Shown here in pieces: positions 38,601 through 45,440 of a DNA stretch of 64,000 nucleotides; position 1 is the stretch's first letter, and each line of letters opens with the position of its first letter. Position numbers and translations under genes: made by a program. The DNA comes from Salvator merianae (Eukaryota; Chordata; Lepidosauria; Squamata; Teiidae): positions 5,120,494 through 5,184,493 of the forward strand of contig QVOM02000115.1 of NCBI GenBank assembly GCA_003586115.2. Direction: 5' to 3'. Below the pieces are notes generated by a model. The model was given only the letters and a program-made list of their open reading frames with translations, was not told the DNA's origin and searched no databases.

Positions 38601-41600
38601 CACATTGAAGTTCAAATCAATCATCTGCTTATATCTGATACTGGTATTTATTGTGACTCCTTTGTTGATGTCTTTCGTTGCACTCGTAATTCTATGCAAA
38701 TTGCACCTTTTTCATAACCCATAGATTGGATTGTAATGATCTAAATGATGATATTGTATCACCAAGTTTTTATCTACCATGTGTCCCAAATCAAGGTAAC
38801 ACAAGAACAAGCATGCTTGTGCATCAAATAGGTTTGGGTGTAGTTCGCAGCATACATACTTGCCAAAGAGGGCTGGGTTCGTAAGGACTAATACCTTGCA
38901 GAATCAGCCCTCTACAAAGGGGAGAGGCAGGTGAGTGCTAATGGAGATTACAGGTAGCACTCACCTGCCTTTGTCACTCTCTTAAGTCCTCCCGCTTCCT
39001 CTCCTGGAGGAGATGGAGTTGCACAGGCTTCAAGGGGATGTAACTACAGGGGCTGTTAGGATCCCAGGCTCCATGGGCCTTGCTGTAGCTTCTGTCCCAT
39101 GTATTGGACAGGAGAAGTTATTGGCAGGGTAACAGGAAGGACCAGGAACCCCAGGGTCACCGTGGGCTCATGAGCCATGCAGTGATATCACCACAAAGGT
39201 CACATGACTCTGTCCCTTCATGCTGCAAAGTGGGCTGGAAAAGAGAGTGACAGAGGCAGATGAGTGCTACCTGCGATCTCTGCCAAAGCTCACCTTCGTA
39301 GAGGGCTGGGTTTGTGAAGTGTTAGCCCTTACAAACCCAGCCCTCTTTGACAGATTTGTATGTTGTCAACAGTCTAGACTGTGCACAAGTCTAACAGCAA
39401 AATTTGTGATAGACTTCATATTCTGTGTTTGTGCATGGAATACTGTCCAACCCAACTAACGATGTACGAATGTTCTTATGAATCAAGTATTTTTTATCGG
39501 ATTCACAGTTAAAAGTAAATCTTCTTCTCTAAGCTTTTAATGTGAGCTGAAAGGAAGATCAGCATTCTTCTGTGCATTAGATCACCCTTCTCTGACTTGA
39601 GGAAGGCTTTTTAAAATAAAAAAGTTTCCTTGCCAGAGGCTGCTTCAAACCTTCATGCATTGTCACTTGATGTATATTAAATTGTAGGAAGCATAATATG
39701 GTTCAGTGACAATTTAATGAAAGTTCTGCCTTGGTGGCACATTCAAAAGTTACTCCAATGTTGTAGTTACTGTGGATTGGATTATTTAGTAGTGCAGGAT
39801 GGATTTTTTTTCTGCTAATATGTTTTTTCCAGAGAAATTTTCTTGTTTTTTGGACCACATTGTTTTACAAAATTAATTATAGTAGCAATATAAATAATAG
39901 TCATTATAAAGCAGCTCAGACTCTAGGAAAACACTGTTAAATTAGGCCTGCAGAACTCTGTTGATTAAGGATTTTCCAGAAGACTCACATAATTTGTCAG
40001 TTATTGCCAGTGGTGGTTGGACACAGAGGACAGGCTAAATGAGAACTCACCATTCTCTTTTATCTCTATAAAAAATGGCAAATGATATGGAATTGCCATG
40101 CCATGTCCCAGATGTGCCAGCTGTCACTCATTATTGCTTAAAGAGGTTTTTAAAGCCACTCTTAAGATACTCTTATGATTCTTGTTAACACTTTTGCTCA
40201 GCTAGAAGTTTATGTTTGGAAGGTGGAAGGGAGGAGAAAATCATATAAATGGGTAAGGATAAAACTGAATATTATATCATTCATGCCGTTATCAGTTATC
40301 AGAATGGTTTATTGTTAGAATCAACTGCAGTACAAGACATCAAATCAAGAATCTTGACAGGAATATGAGTGTTTTATCCTTTCCTGTCAGGTCTGGTTCG
40401 GGCCCCTATGTTTCTTGCTTGCAAGAAGAAAACACATTTGCACTAGTGAAAGCTTTTATTTGTAGGCAAACAGGAATTGTATAGTCCCTGCAATTATTGA
40501 TCAAAAAATTATTCTCCGTCTTGACTGTATTTGTTTATTTCTAAGAGGTGAACTATTTTTTTTAACGTTTCTTTTACCGTCATTTTTAAGCATCCTGTTA
40601 ACTTTTTATGTGATCTGCTCTGAGACCTCTTGTTGAAGAGCAGGGTATAAATTTGATTGAAATAAAATACAACAAAATGTTAATATTTTGCAGGTAAAAA
40701 TGGAGACCTCCTCCCAACTACCGAGGAAGCAGAAGAGCTGGAACGGGCCCTGCAGGCTGTAACTTCTCTTGAGTGCCTGAGCACCATTGGAGTGCTTACA
40801 CAGACAGATGGGGTGCCAGTTCAGGAGCTATCAGACAGAGGGATGGGTGTGTTCTCCACAGGTGCTGAAACTTCAGGAATTCAGTCCTTGAGCCGGGAAG
40901 TGAACACAGATCTAGGTGAGCTGCTGAATGGGCGCATAGTGCATGATGACAATTTTTCTAGCCTGGACCTGGATGAGAGCCTGCTCCGTTCTGCTACCTT
41001 ATCCAACCCATCTACACCCCTGGCAGGGCAGATTCAGGGGCAATTCTCTGCTCCAGCCAACGTTGGCCTTACTTCTGCCACTCTGATCAGCCAGAGTGGG
41101 CTTGGGGAGAGAGCCTTCCCAGGACAGTTTCAAGGACTTCATGATGGCAGCCATGCCTCCCAGAGGCCACATCCTGCCCAGCTGCTAAGCAAGGCAGATG
41201 ACCTAATCACCTCACGACAGCAATACAGCAGTGACCATTCACACTCCTCACCCCATGGAAGCCATTACGACAGCGAGCATGTGCCGTCGCCCTATAGTGA
41301 CCATATAACGTCCCCTCATGCCACCTCGTATTCTGGTGATAATCTGGCAGCTACTTTCTCCACAGAGATGCCCATCATAGCACAGCATTTGCTTCCATCA
41401 CAGTTGGAGGTGCCGCTTAGCGGGGTGGTAAACCCCAGAACTCACTGGGGAAACCTTCCTGTCAACCTTGGTGACTCTTCTCCATTCAGCAACTTGCTAG
41501 GTGCCGACGGACACCTGCTTTCCACCTCTTTGTCCACACCGCCTACCACCTCACACTCAGAGACCACACAGCCTGCCTTCGCCACTGTGACCCCCAACAG

Positions 41601-41865
41601 CTCCAGTGTGCTTCCGGGGTTACCACAGACCAGTTTCAGTGGCATGGGTGCTGCTTCTTCTGAACTCATGGCATCCACATCCCCCAAGCAGCAGCTCCCT
41701 CAGTTCAGCGCAGCCTTTGGCCATCAACTGAGTTCTCACAGCGGCATTCCGAAGGACCTGCAGCCCAGTCATAGTTCCATAGCTCCTCCCACAGGCTTCA
41801 CGGTAACAGGTGCCACAGCTACCAGTACTAATAATGCATCTGCTCCCTTCACCACCTCCAGCTGA
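1..41865 (+). CDS. INO80D: INO80D gene, coding span (nine exons, first one cut by window edge)
   Basis: This gene encodes INO80 complex subunit D, a nuclear, metazoan-specific subunit that in human binds the N-terminal part of the INO80 ATPase. The exons join as 1-204, 2714-3504, 5350-5458, 9661-9885, 11704-11807, 14683-14816, 16543-16760, 18889-19046 and 40694-41865. Each junction is GT-AG and all phases agree. The visible coding sequence is 3,115 nt. From my memory of the human protein, about 14 coding bases (five codons less one base) lie before the window, which makes 3,129 nt or 1,042 residues. Human is about 1,027. Two C3H-c3H zinc modules are complete: C18, C25, C36, H39, C51, C62, C75, H78 and C460, C469, C480, H483, C496, C506, C520, H523. 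A Lys/Arg-rich stretch lies at about 545-573, and a Ser/Thr/His-rich tail fills the last exon. No internal stop is seen, so the gene looks functional. Confidence 0.96.
205..2713 (+). other. INO80D intron 1
   Basis: This AT-rich intron contains an antisense RTE-BovB fragment at about 1335-1740. I recognise nothing else. Confidence 0.85.
1335..1740 (-). mobile_element. RTE-BovB LINE fragment, antisense
   Basis: Read on the minus strand, a reading frame at 1725-1537 contains YSCESWTIRKAEHQRI and then LKLKYFRHIMRR, diagnostic of the BovB retrotransposon C-terminal coding region. The copy is decayed. BovB is abundant in squamates and known for horizontal transfer between reptiles and ruminants. 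The + strand 146-residue frame here is its antisense shadow. Confidence 0.85.
2714..3504 (+). CDS. INO80D: INO80D coding exon 2
   Basis: The acceptor AAAG|G follows a pyrimidine-rich tract at about 2685-2707. The exon completes the first zinc module (C75, H78). It continues into a basic KKERKKKND stretch, a conserved Gln/Arg helix ending in ETEILKVRQEHFSP, and a Pro/Gln-rich segment encoded at about 3085-3185. That segment appears longer than I recall from mammals. The exon ends in phase 1 at GTAGGT (3505). Confidence 0.95.
3505..5349 (+). other. INO80D intron 2
   Basis: No gene is seen in this AT-rich intron. It contains a C15 run followed by an A-rich tract at about 4346-4380, and a solitary TAGGGGTGTGC at 3781 resembling a hAT terminus without a partner. 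Confidence 0.8.
5350..5458 (+). CDS. INO80D: INO80D coding exon 3
   Basis: The acceptor is TTTCCAG|GG. The exon encodes a short acidic segment followed by the conserved SPYQVAWSIREAL. It ends in phase 2 at a consensus GTAAGT donor. Confidence 0.95.
6060..7245 (+). mobile_element. Degenerate CR1-type LINE
   Basis: Several blocks resemble CR1 reverse-transcriptase coding sequence, including a decayed GNFRPDSLISV-like stretch near 6460-6530. At 7135-7235 a frame reads QKRATKMIRGLEEFSHKERL, matching the usual CR1 near-C-terminal block. Numerous stops and frame breaks are present. Confidence 0.65.
8855..8930 (+). repeat. L2-type LINE 3' tail
   Basis: The sequence GTAAACTGCTTTGAGA, followed by GGCGGTATATAAAT and A-rich DNA, is the standard 3' end of reptilian L2-like elements. 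Confidence 0.6.
9661..9885 (+). CDS. INO80D: INO80D coding exon 4
   Basis: The acceptor is TTTTGCAG. The exon encodes an acidic DDEDASGRSSR linker and then a conserved charged helical block (QLCTYFQQKYKHLCRLERAE and following residues). It ends at a GTGAGG donor in phase 2. Confidence 0.95.
10752..10786. repeat. Perfect 15-bp inverted repeat (hairpin)
   Basis: GTGTACTGGGAGCAG is followed by a 5-base loop and then its exact reverse complement. It sits inside unclassified, probably repeat-derived sequence. Confidence 0.85.
11032..11153. repeat. Imperfect terminal inverted repeat pair, about 120 bp apart
   Basis: TTATATCCTGGAATAGG near 11034 and CCTATTCTGGGATATAA near 11137 are inverted copies with two mismatches. 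They may bound a small foldback or miniature element. No target duplication was identified. Confidence 0.45.
11260..11605 (+). mobile_element. CR1 LINE 3' end
   Basis: The sequence ends in GGTCCCTTCCAACTCAACAG followed by TTCTGTGATTCTATA, the characteristic CR1 3' terminus. Upstream sequence matches the decayed CR1 C-terminal coding region and 3' UTR. Confidence 0.85.
11704..11807 (+). CDS. INO80D: INO80D coding exon 5, first half of second zinc module
   Basis: The acceptor is TTTGTTTCAG. The exon supplies C460, C469 and C480 of the second C3H-c3H module. H483 is split: its C is the last base of this exon and AT begins the next. The donor GTATCT is weaker than the others, but phase and homology both require it. 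Confidence 0.93.
11808..14682 (+). other. INO80D intron 5
   Basis: No gene or confidently named repeat is seen. Open frames here are short and lack homology. Confidence 0.75.
14683..14816 (+). CDS. INO80D: INO80D coding exon 6, second half of second zinc module
   Basis: The acceptor is ATACCTAG|AT. The exon encodes C496, C506, C520 and H523, closing the second module, and ends exactly on a Met codon (phase 0) at GTGAGT. Its sequence (SCTAKFADGQQCSVPVFDI and following) is near-identical to what I recall of the mammalian protein. Confidence 0.95.
14817..16542 (+). other. INO80D intron 6
   Basis: The intron contains an antisense L2-type LINE 3' region at about 15700-15990. I recognise nothing else. 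Confidence 0.75.
15700..15990 (-). mobile_element. L2-type LINE 3' region, antisense
   Basis: The reverse complement of the L2 tail (TTTATATACCACTTCCCATTA on +) is followed by the antisense 3' region containing CTGTTCCAGAGGGTAGATAC. The same arrangement recurs at about 20070-20340 and 61840-61930. Confidence 0.55.
16543..16760 (+). CDS. INO80D: INO80D coding exon 7, basic region
   Basis: The acceptor is TTTAAAAG|GAC. The exon encodes a strongly basic region at residues about 545-573 with Lys/Arg runs such as KKHKKKRRRGPRRPQK. This is a likely nuclear-localisation or nucleic-acid contact segment. A Pro-rich linker follows. The donor is GTCAGA (16761), phase 2. Confidence 0.94.
16761..18888 (+). 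other. INO80D intron 7
   Basis: A short stretch at about 17640-17690 resembles the antisense tRNA-SINE seen at 19865. The rest is unclassified, with no gene. Confidence 0.7.
18889..19046 (+). CDS. INO80D: INO80D coding exon 8, acidic region
   Basis: The acceptor is ATCCTCCTAG. The exon encodes the conserved acidic segment SPSTPELSTDELPDD through DDLQDFDFFEG. It ends in phase 1 at GTACCT. The following intron is the long, transposon-filled one. Confidence 0.95.
19865..20055 (-). mobile_element. tRNA-derived SINE, antisense
   Basis: The minus strand reads GGGGCTGTAGCTCAGTGGGA, with a tRNA A-box, then a B-box-like GGTCGCTGGTTGGATTC. It ends in a tail containing CAACTCAATAGTATCTAAC. The + strand copy at 53230 matches at both ends, defining one family. 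Confidence 0.8.
20070..20340 (-). mobile_element. L2-type LINE 3' region, antisense (decayed)
   Basis: The phrase ACCACCACTAAGAAGGCCCT and surrounding sequence match the antisense 3' portion of reptilian L2-like elements, as at 15700. Confidence 0.5.
20985..21503 (+). mobile_element. CR1 LINE 3' end, relatively young
   Basis: An open frame (21066-21422) encodes the CR1 C-terminal block: TKMVSGLQTMSYEERLKDLG, then LRGDMIAVFKYLKG and WNRLPQEVVGSPSLEVFKER. The copy ends with CCTTCCAACTCTGTGATTC and the ATTCTATGA repeat typical of CR1. The intact reading frame suggests a younger insertion than the copies at 6060 and 11260. Confidence 0.93.
22680..23060. repeat. Decayed minisatellite-like, CAG/TAG-rich block
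   Basis: Short TAG and CAG trinucleotide runs at about 22697-22730 precede two or three imperfect copies of a roughly 80-bp unit with CCCAAT-CTGA-AGTGGC-type motifs, near 22822, 22905 and 22988. No gene is supported. Confidence 0.35.
23561..23677. repeat. Microsatellite (TTTC)n then (TTCC)n
   Basis: A pure TTTC array passes into a TTCC array, lying about 80 bp left of the hAT element. Confidence 0.97.
23752..23759. repeat. Left target-site duplication of hAT element
   Basis: CTAGTAAT is exactly repeated at 34348-34355. It fits the hAT preference nTnnnnAn. Confidence 0.93.
24222..24394 (+). promoter_or_regulatory. Putative promoter of hAT transposase gene
   Basis: Three inverted CCAAT boxes (ATTGG at 24222, 24243 and 24262) lie upstream of a TATAAAAG box at 24387-24394, predicting a start near 24415-24420. 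The roughly 800-nt leader could contain an intron (donor CAG|GTAATA near 24620, acceptor CCCCCACAG at about 24927). The leader intron is inference. Confidence 0.6.
25217..25729 (+). CDS. hAT transposase N-terminal reading frame, frameshifted from the main ORF
   Basis: This frame opens at the ATG in CATAGATGG and reads a basic, low-complexity leader (MAGKKGNRGRG and following). Pro/Glu/Ala-rich sequence follows, as far as a run of 12 G at 25628-25639. Beyond the run it reads only about 30 more residues to TAG. The adjacent frame continues smoothly into the BED finger from this same point but has no ATG of its own. A one-base length difference in the G run would join the two into a protein of roughly 855 residues. 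The break may be a real mutation, population variation or a sequencing error in a homopolymer. The leader has no known domain. Confidence 0.65.
   Translation: MAGKKGNRGRGMARFLVRRGEGRVDAAGRGRQASEGPTPQVPATRRTVRAARRLDSPQREAGPEPDAGLSSSAEAHSSLLHAEELQVPPAREEGGVETAPAAMAAGPPPPVPGSSATSQPETEEEREPRPGPSRPRAGGGGMVLVPRRSQQQQNHLQQRSGHVMLARRAA
25729..27783 (+). CDS. hAT superfamily transposase with BED zinc finger
   Basis: This is a DNA transposase for cut-and-paste movement of the surrounding element. Numbering from the codon at 25729, a BED-type finger has C17, C20, H41 and H46, with aromatic W2, F5 and W39. The RNase-H-like core shows the first acidic residue in TADLWTS (D174) and the second in TDNGRNI (D264). 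The family CxxH motif follows in CMSHTLHL (C283, H286), then TRWNSTYLLL. The C-terminal hAT dimerisation region contains SVQSERVFSMSG with the third acidic residue E639, and ends in LVFLKANLPLLG before TGA. All catalytic positions are intact. The codon at 25729 is GTG, so it cannot be the real start; the frame is open upstream to 25447 without ATG. It resembles ZBED-type host genes, but its location between TIRs identifies it as transposon-borne. Confidence 0.93.
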   Translation: MWSHFELCPDAPTYAACKHCKARVSRGQNIRRLGTTALWSHLRSRHPTVLPPDDSSRPRVPGSSSAVSATRQTQLPEQWLRKAGGSWADRRGRSRLTRLIAEMIALDDQPLAVVENIGFRRVIQELAPDYKIPSRTTFSRSVMPSLYEVCREAVQVRMARTAIHPCPVVHFTADLWTSGTGMHGSFLSLTAHWWGEEREGGVSASAAAPSQAPSQAVKPLWALLHVEEFDTSHTAEHLSEAMERQVNGWLSHEPTLCRGFMVTDNGRNIVKAAGLAGFVSVTCMSHTLHLVVRDALGLPGPGSRSVGPAAASATASMGALVEKCRRMASHLHRSVSMQRLLREAQRERQLPEHQIPTDVPTRWNSTYLLLQRLLEQEPALHTLAMRHNVEECSLSPEDWRTITDAVKVLRFFDQLTRKMSSETAMLSVALTGAIALGKRLAGLRPQLNTEAGRALASRLQAGVERRLIEPLRQKPASILASLLDPRVREAAVPEDQLPRWRDRLVQAVRRVQTERLGGQAGHSGGAPASSASPASSGGSSPGPSGSGQPSSVVSQAGHDECPDDTESDILGLTDLPTRRQRPASVDSAEQSVLQYLSGEAADVDTVPSEFWAKHRQIWPDLEAVARRYLSAPPTSVQSERVFSMSGDVLTSHRSHTGGELVQQLVFLKANLPLLGFPELPLGDE
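28131..28149. repeat. (CA)n tract, left copy
   Basis: This is a short CA array whose length differs from its counterpart at 30129-30152. It is useful for telling alleles from true paralogues. Confidence 0.9.
29289..29452 (-). pseudogene. Duplicate of last exon of the hAT Myb/SANT-like gene (probable assembly artefact)
   Basis: The sequence matches the coding exon at 31454-31291, including acceptor and stop. The gap cuts off the upstream exons. It is best explained as an unmerged second copy of one allele and not a second gene. Confidence 0.8.
29526..29725. other. Assembly gap of exactly 200 N
   Basis: The run of undetermined bases has a round length, so it is likely a placeholder and not a measured size. 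Confidence 0.99.
29726..29785 (+). pseudogene. Duplicate of the transposase 3' end (last 20 codons)
   Basis: This is an exact repeat of the transposase C-terminus and TGA, preceded directly by the gap. It is probably an artefact of the unmerged overlap. Confidence 0.8.
30840..30845 (-). terminator. Poly(A) signal for the minus-strand Myb/SANT-like gene
   Basis: The minus strand reads CCAATAAAATTG about 450 nt after the stop. The left duplicate carries the same signal near 28840. Confidence 0.6.
31291..33347 (-). CDS. hAT-borne accessory protein: trihelix Myb/SANT-like domain plus C-terminal coiled coil
   Basis: Five exons can be joined on the minus strand: 33347-33002, 32609-32544, 32026-31970, 31813-31604 and 31454-31291. 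All introns are GT-AG, with donors GTACGT, GTACGT, GTGAGT and GTGAGT. Phases are consistent and total 843 nt, or 280 residues plus TGA. Residues about 5-108 form a Myb/SANT-like (trihelix, Myb_DNA-bind_4 type) domain with W8, E11, E12 and the recognition-helix block QCRLKFKGLRAAF (about 60-72), ending near HYPLLRQLWVVAGKPHW. The middle is acidic, with Glu runs from exons 2 and 4. The last exon has heptad-like VERGMQVLQGQVEAMDARL through LELRDALRG, a likely coiled coil. It is convergent with the transposase. I infer that it binds the element's ends or partners the transposase, as the Myb-like protein does in Harbinger elements. It may instead have another role. Confidence 0.85.
31978..31993. 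repeat. Short GT/G-rich tract inside exon 3 of the Myb/SANT-like gene
   Basis: This simple tract encodes the Pro-Pro-His-Thr stretch on the minus strand. It is a possible slippage site. Confidence 0.5.
33367..33425 (-). promoter_or_regulatory. Putative promoter of the Myb/SANT-like gene
   Basis: On the minus strand two CCAAT boxes (33425-33421 and 33400-33396) precede TATTTAAT (33374-33367). The TATA-like box lies only about 27 bases before the ATG at 33347. Either the leader is almost absent or the true start site lies upstream. A GAG|GTAACT donor-like site near 33600 (minus) leaves room for an upstream untranslated exon. Confidence 0.4.
34348..34355. repeat. Right target-site duplication of hAT element
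   Basis: CTAGTAAT directly abuts the right terminus, identical to the left copy. Confidence 0.93.
35480..37450 (-). mobile_element. L2-type LINE, antisense reverse-transcriptase region
   Basis: The minus strand in broken frames encodes FQFGFRPGYDTKPGLIILVM, then LVLLDLSVAFDIINYGIFLERLLSLGVGDTAL across about 36900-36700, the hallmark of vertebrate L2 reverse transcriptase. Stops and small indels show it is decayed. The right-hand limit is approximate, and the portion below 36000 is less certain. Confidence 0.75.
37450..38840. other. Intronic stretch with no recognised feature
   Basis: The DNA is AT-rich with only short open frames lacking homology. Small decayed LINE remnants are possible. 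Confidence 0.6.
38850..39375. mobile_element. Foldback or MITE-like element with long inverted termini
   Basis: The left end (CATACATACTTGCCAAAGAG, then GGCTGGGTTCGTAAGGACTAA) is matched in inverted orientation by the right end (TTAGCCCTTACAAACCCAGC, then CCTCTTTGACAGATTTGTATG). Each end also contains its own palindrome: AGGCAGGTGAGTGCTA at 38925-38940 pairs perfectly with 38955-38970, and AGAGGGCTGGGTTTGT at 39300-39315 pairs perfectly with 39331-39346. There is no coding capacity. A clear target duplication was not found. Confidence 0.7.
40590..40670 (+). repeat. L2-type LINE 3' tail abutting the last-exon acceptor
   Basis: The sequence GATCTGCTCTGAGACCTCTT followed by GCAGGGTATAAAT and an A-rich end is a reptilian L2 tail. 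It ends about 20 bases before the INO80D acceptor at 40693. Confidence 0.55.
40694..41865 (+). CDS. INO80D: INO80D last coding exon
   Basis: The acceptor ATTTTGCAG lies just downstream of an L2 tail. The 1,172-nt exon encodes residues 653-1042. It opens with a KNGDLLPTTEEAEELERALQ helix and then runs through low-complexity sequence rich in Ser, Thr, Pro, His and Gln (for example SSDHSHSSPHGSHYDSEH) to TGA at 41863-41865. The reading frame is open throughout and strongly conserved against my recollection of the human protein. Confidence 0.96.
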
Positions 41866-44800
41866 GCTTATCTGCCTCTCTGAATTTCAGGCCGTCGGGG
41901 ACCTTAAGTTCCCTTCTACTCCTACCACCCACCCAATCTTCTCTTTTCCTGATTTTTGTCATCCCCTTCTTTTTAAAGACTTTTTTTAAAATTCAAAACA
42001 AAAATAATAAGAAGGGGCAAAAAGTCCTGATTCAGTACAGACCAGGGTTTTCCTGTCGCTAAGCTCTGCTCTATTGATTTTATGTGCTGTTCATGTATTG
42101 GTGCTCATTTACTCCTGGCAGGTTTGCTATATATACCCAGTTATTGTCCCAGTTAGGGAACACAGCACAGATACTGGATGTAATTGACTTTTTACCAAGA
42201 AATGATGCAGCAGATGCCTTTGACCATAGAATCAGTAATGAGAAGTTACCAGAAATGAAACCAGTGTAGGTTCCTTTGTTTCAGATTAGAGCTTTCAGTC
42301 CCATTAAGCATCTGCAGAAGGAGATGGGGAATTGCTTTATTTTAAAAGTCGCAAATGGGATAAAAGTTAGATCAGCTTTTCTTGAGTTGGTGGCTGGGTA
42401 CTGTAGAATTAAAACAAGATCATAGTTCAGTTGTTAATTCTGTCAACTTAACAGTGGGCTCTTTATCTCCTTTTGGGAGTGTAGGGGTGTGTTTGTGTGT
42501 ATGCATGTGTACTTGATGAATAAATTGCAGTTCATTTTTGTCATGAGAAGCTCCCTTGAAACCACTGACTGTTCCTATTGTAGGCTAATTAGGTTTTTTG
42601 ACATTGGGATTATTCAACAGAAGGACAGATGAACTGAGAAATTATTAGGAGTTATTAGGATGGCTGTCAAGAAAGATTAGTACTGGTATATGGAAAAGAA
42701 GGCAGATCTCCGTGTTGGGATCAATTTTAATGGTGATCTGCTTGGATAAAATATATACCAGTTCTTAAAGCAGGTCACTTACTGTAGTAGCTTTGGACTG
42801 GAGCATTGTCATGGATTTCTCACCTGGAAACCCATTCTTAGCAGGAAGTTGCAGAACTGGGTTATGGATCCCTTTTCCTTACAAACCAATTCAGGATCAG
42901 AACTGCTGAGCTATCTACAAAATTGTAGCCATCTGAAATCTGCTATGGCAAACAACAGGCATGCTAAACAGAAACTACACTGCTAAACTAAACCAATAAA
43001 AAGACATTTTTCTGTCTCTTAAATTAAGCTACACATGTTTTTCAAAGATAGAAATTCCATTTTTATCATTCTTGCTCCTTGAAGAGACACAGTACTCAAA
43101 CTGTTGAGGAGCAAAGGAGCATACTAGATTAAAGGGTTCCTCCACCACTGATGTTATTTATCAAGCAGTTTCCATTAATGCTTGTACCTACTTCTCCATC
43201 AACCTTAAGTATGCCTTGTATTTGTAGCGATTTTTATTTATCCCCACTTCCTAAAAATAATGATAATAATAATAATTTAAAAATAAATTATGCAATTTTT
43301 GTTTTCTCAAGTCCTGCTCAGTGGAGATAATCCTTGATATCTGGGGTCCCCTGCCCAGGGTAGATTTGGGAAGAATGGCCATCTACTCTTAACTGTAGGC
43401 TTCATTATATCTTATGATAAGAGGTTTGATTGTATATACTTTCATCTGATTTTATAATATATTAAAAAGATATGAAGAGAAGACACGTGCTAGTCGACTA
43501 TTTTAATTGATTTGAGACTGGGAACAAGAAAGAGTTCATCTTTTACTTTGTGACTGAGGCAGTGAGTTCCTACTATAGCTTTTGTATTCCACTAACAAAT
43601 GGTGCTCAAGTGAAAATCTGGCGCTAGCCTCCTTCTGCTCTCAACCGTTCTTTAGAAGAGAGGGTTCCGGGTATTGCCTGTTCATATGCCATCAATTAGA
43701 ATTATATGCCTTTTAAAAGCTGTGCTGTTTATTTCAGAAAAGAAATCAGAGGGTAAAAATTTGCCCCTGAAAAACCTTTTATGTAGCTAAAACACATTTT
43801 TTGTGCTTTTGAACCTTGTGGAATCCCCTCCCCACTTTTGAATTTCAACTGTGTATAATAAACATCTAAGTGTGGTCCAAATTATATTGGTAATGTAAGT
43901 GTTTTTAAGCTAAGTGGAAGAGCTGAAGTGAAGTTCCTTGCACCTTCCATTTTCTACTTCAGCTCACAGTGTCTTGTGAAACGAGGTTCTACTGGGAGGA
44001 TGCAATCCCTATTTTTCCTTAATCCTGATACTTGTGCTAGAGAAAAAAAATAATTGTTCTTGCTTTGTTTTCCTCCTCTGATTATTTTGTTGCCATTCAG
44101 ACAGAACAGATGAAAATGATTCGTTCTCTTAGAAACATAATCTGGTTTGGCGAATATAAAGTACTTTGTGGGGTAATTTAGCATTTGATACTGTTTTATT
44201 CCACTCTCAGAAAACAAAAAAGAATGGAATGCTTAAGATCCAAAGTCTCCTGACATCTGTGCATGTTCAGATACCTTCCGGTGCCCCCTTCCTACAACAG
44301 GTTTACCAGACCTCCAGACAAGCTCCCTTTAAAAGTCAGGGTGTCCCTTCAGAGTTATGTTCAATAAAGAATGTGCAGTTGCTGCCAGCAAGGAAAGTCG
44401 ATAGATTGGGAGTCCAGATAGAAAGGCTTAATACAACTACACTCTCATTCCTAAAGGGTGAAATGGTGTGAATCTGCAACAATTATTTGGGAAAGAGTCA
44501 GCTTTGTTGTGGACGTGGGTGGGCAGAAACCCCTTCTAATTCCACAGCTGGATTTTAGGATTTCCATAGTTCCTTTATGAAAACACTGCTTTCAGCAGAT
44601 CCTGTTTCACCCATGCATTCTCCTTATTACTGCTTTGTTATCTGTGTTGCTGCTACAAATACTACCTTTCAAAATATCTACCTTGTGTTCTTTTATAAAG
44701 AGGAGGCAAACAGAGTACCGCAAGTTCACTCCCAAAAAGATTTGTGTCCATAATATCACAATTTGGGCTAGGGTTTTCTTAGGGAAATTTGGATCACAAT

Positions 44801-45420
44801 GATTTTACTTTGTATTATGTGTCATCTCTTACTGTGAATTGTGATGAAATCCAAGTGTTTGGTATGAGTTACATTAATGTAGAACAAGATGTTTTCATAT
44901 GTGGTTAAGGAAGATGACACGATGAAATGGCAGAATTCTCCAAAGTCATTTCTTTGTGAAGTCCCTGGGGGAGGAAACTTTGTGTTATTTCAAGGTATAC
45001 AATAAAGAAGTGTGAAATGAGTGCCTCCTTAAAGTATGACACTCATATGAAAATCCCAAGTCTTTATAACAGGTGGCTCATGAAAGACCCTGTCTTAAAA
45101 AACAATTAGTAAAGTTTAACAAACACAGCTGTTTGTATAAGCTAGCAATTCTATGGCATTCACAAGAACTGAAAACGACGATGGGACTAGTAGCCAAGTT
45201 TGTCCGTGAAGATTGATTACTTTATTTGATTTTGTATCTGTTGCAAATGATATCTGTCTGGATCCTGGTTTGTTTTCTCAAATCTTTTTTGTTGCATACA
45301 CTTTAGCTTTTCAACTGTCTCCAATTGAAAAGCAGACAGTAGAAGTGCAAAAGAACAGAGCCTGCTTTACTTTGCCACTGGAGGGCAGCATTTTGAAAGT
45401 TTTTTTTTTTCCTCTCTCTC

Positions 45421-45440
45421 TCTCCCCCCCCCCCCCCTTT
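45421..45440. repeat. C-rich tract following a CT-rich stretch, within the 3' UTR
   Basis: A TCTC array runs into a long C homopolymer, which is prone to length errors in sequencing. Confidence 0.85.

Larger units (their letters stand above)
19047..40693 (+). other. INO80D intron 8, transposon-rich
   Basis: At 21.6 kb this is far longer than the other introns in the window. Nearly half is a single hAT element (23760-34347). SINE, CR1, L2, a microsatellite and a foldback element fill much of the rest. Stretches at 21510-22670 and 34360-35480 show nothing I can name. Confidence 0.85.

Noticed and set aside
44166..44471. 101-residue open frame in the INO80D 3' UTR
   Set aside because: No domain, no conserved context, and length is expected by chance in this much sequence.
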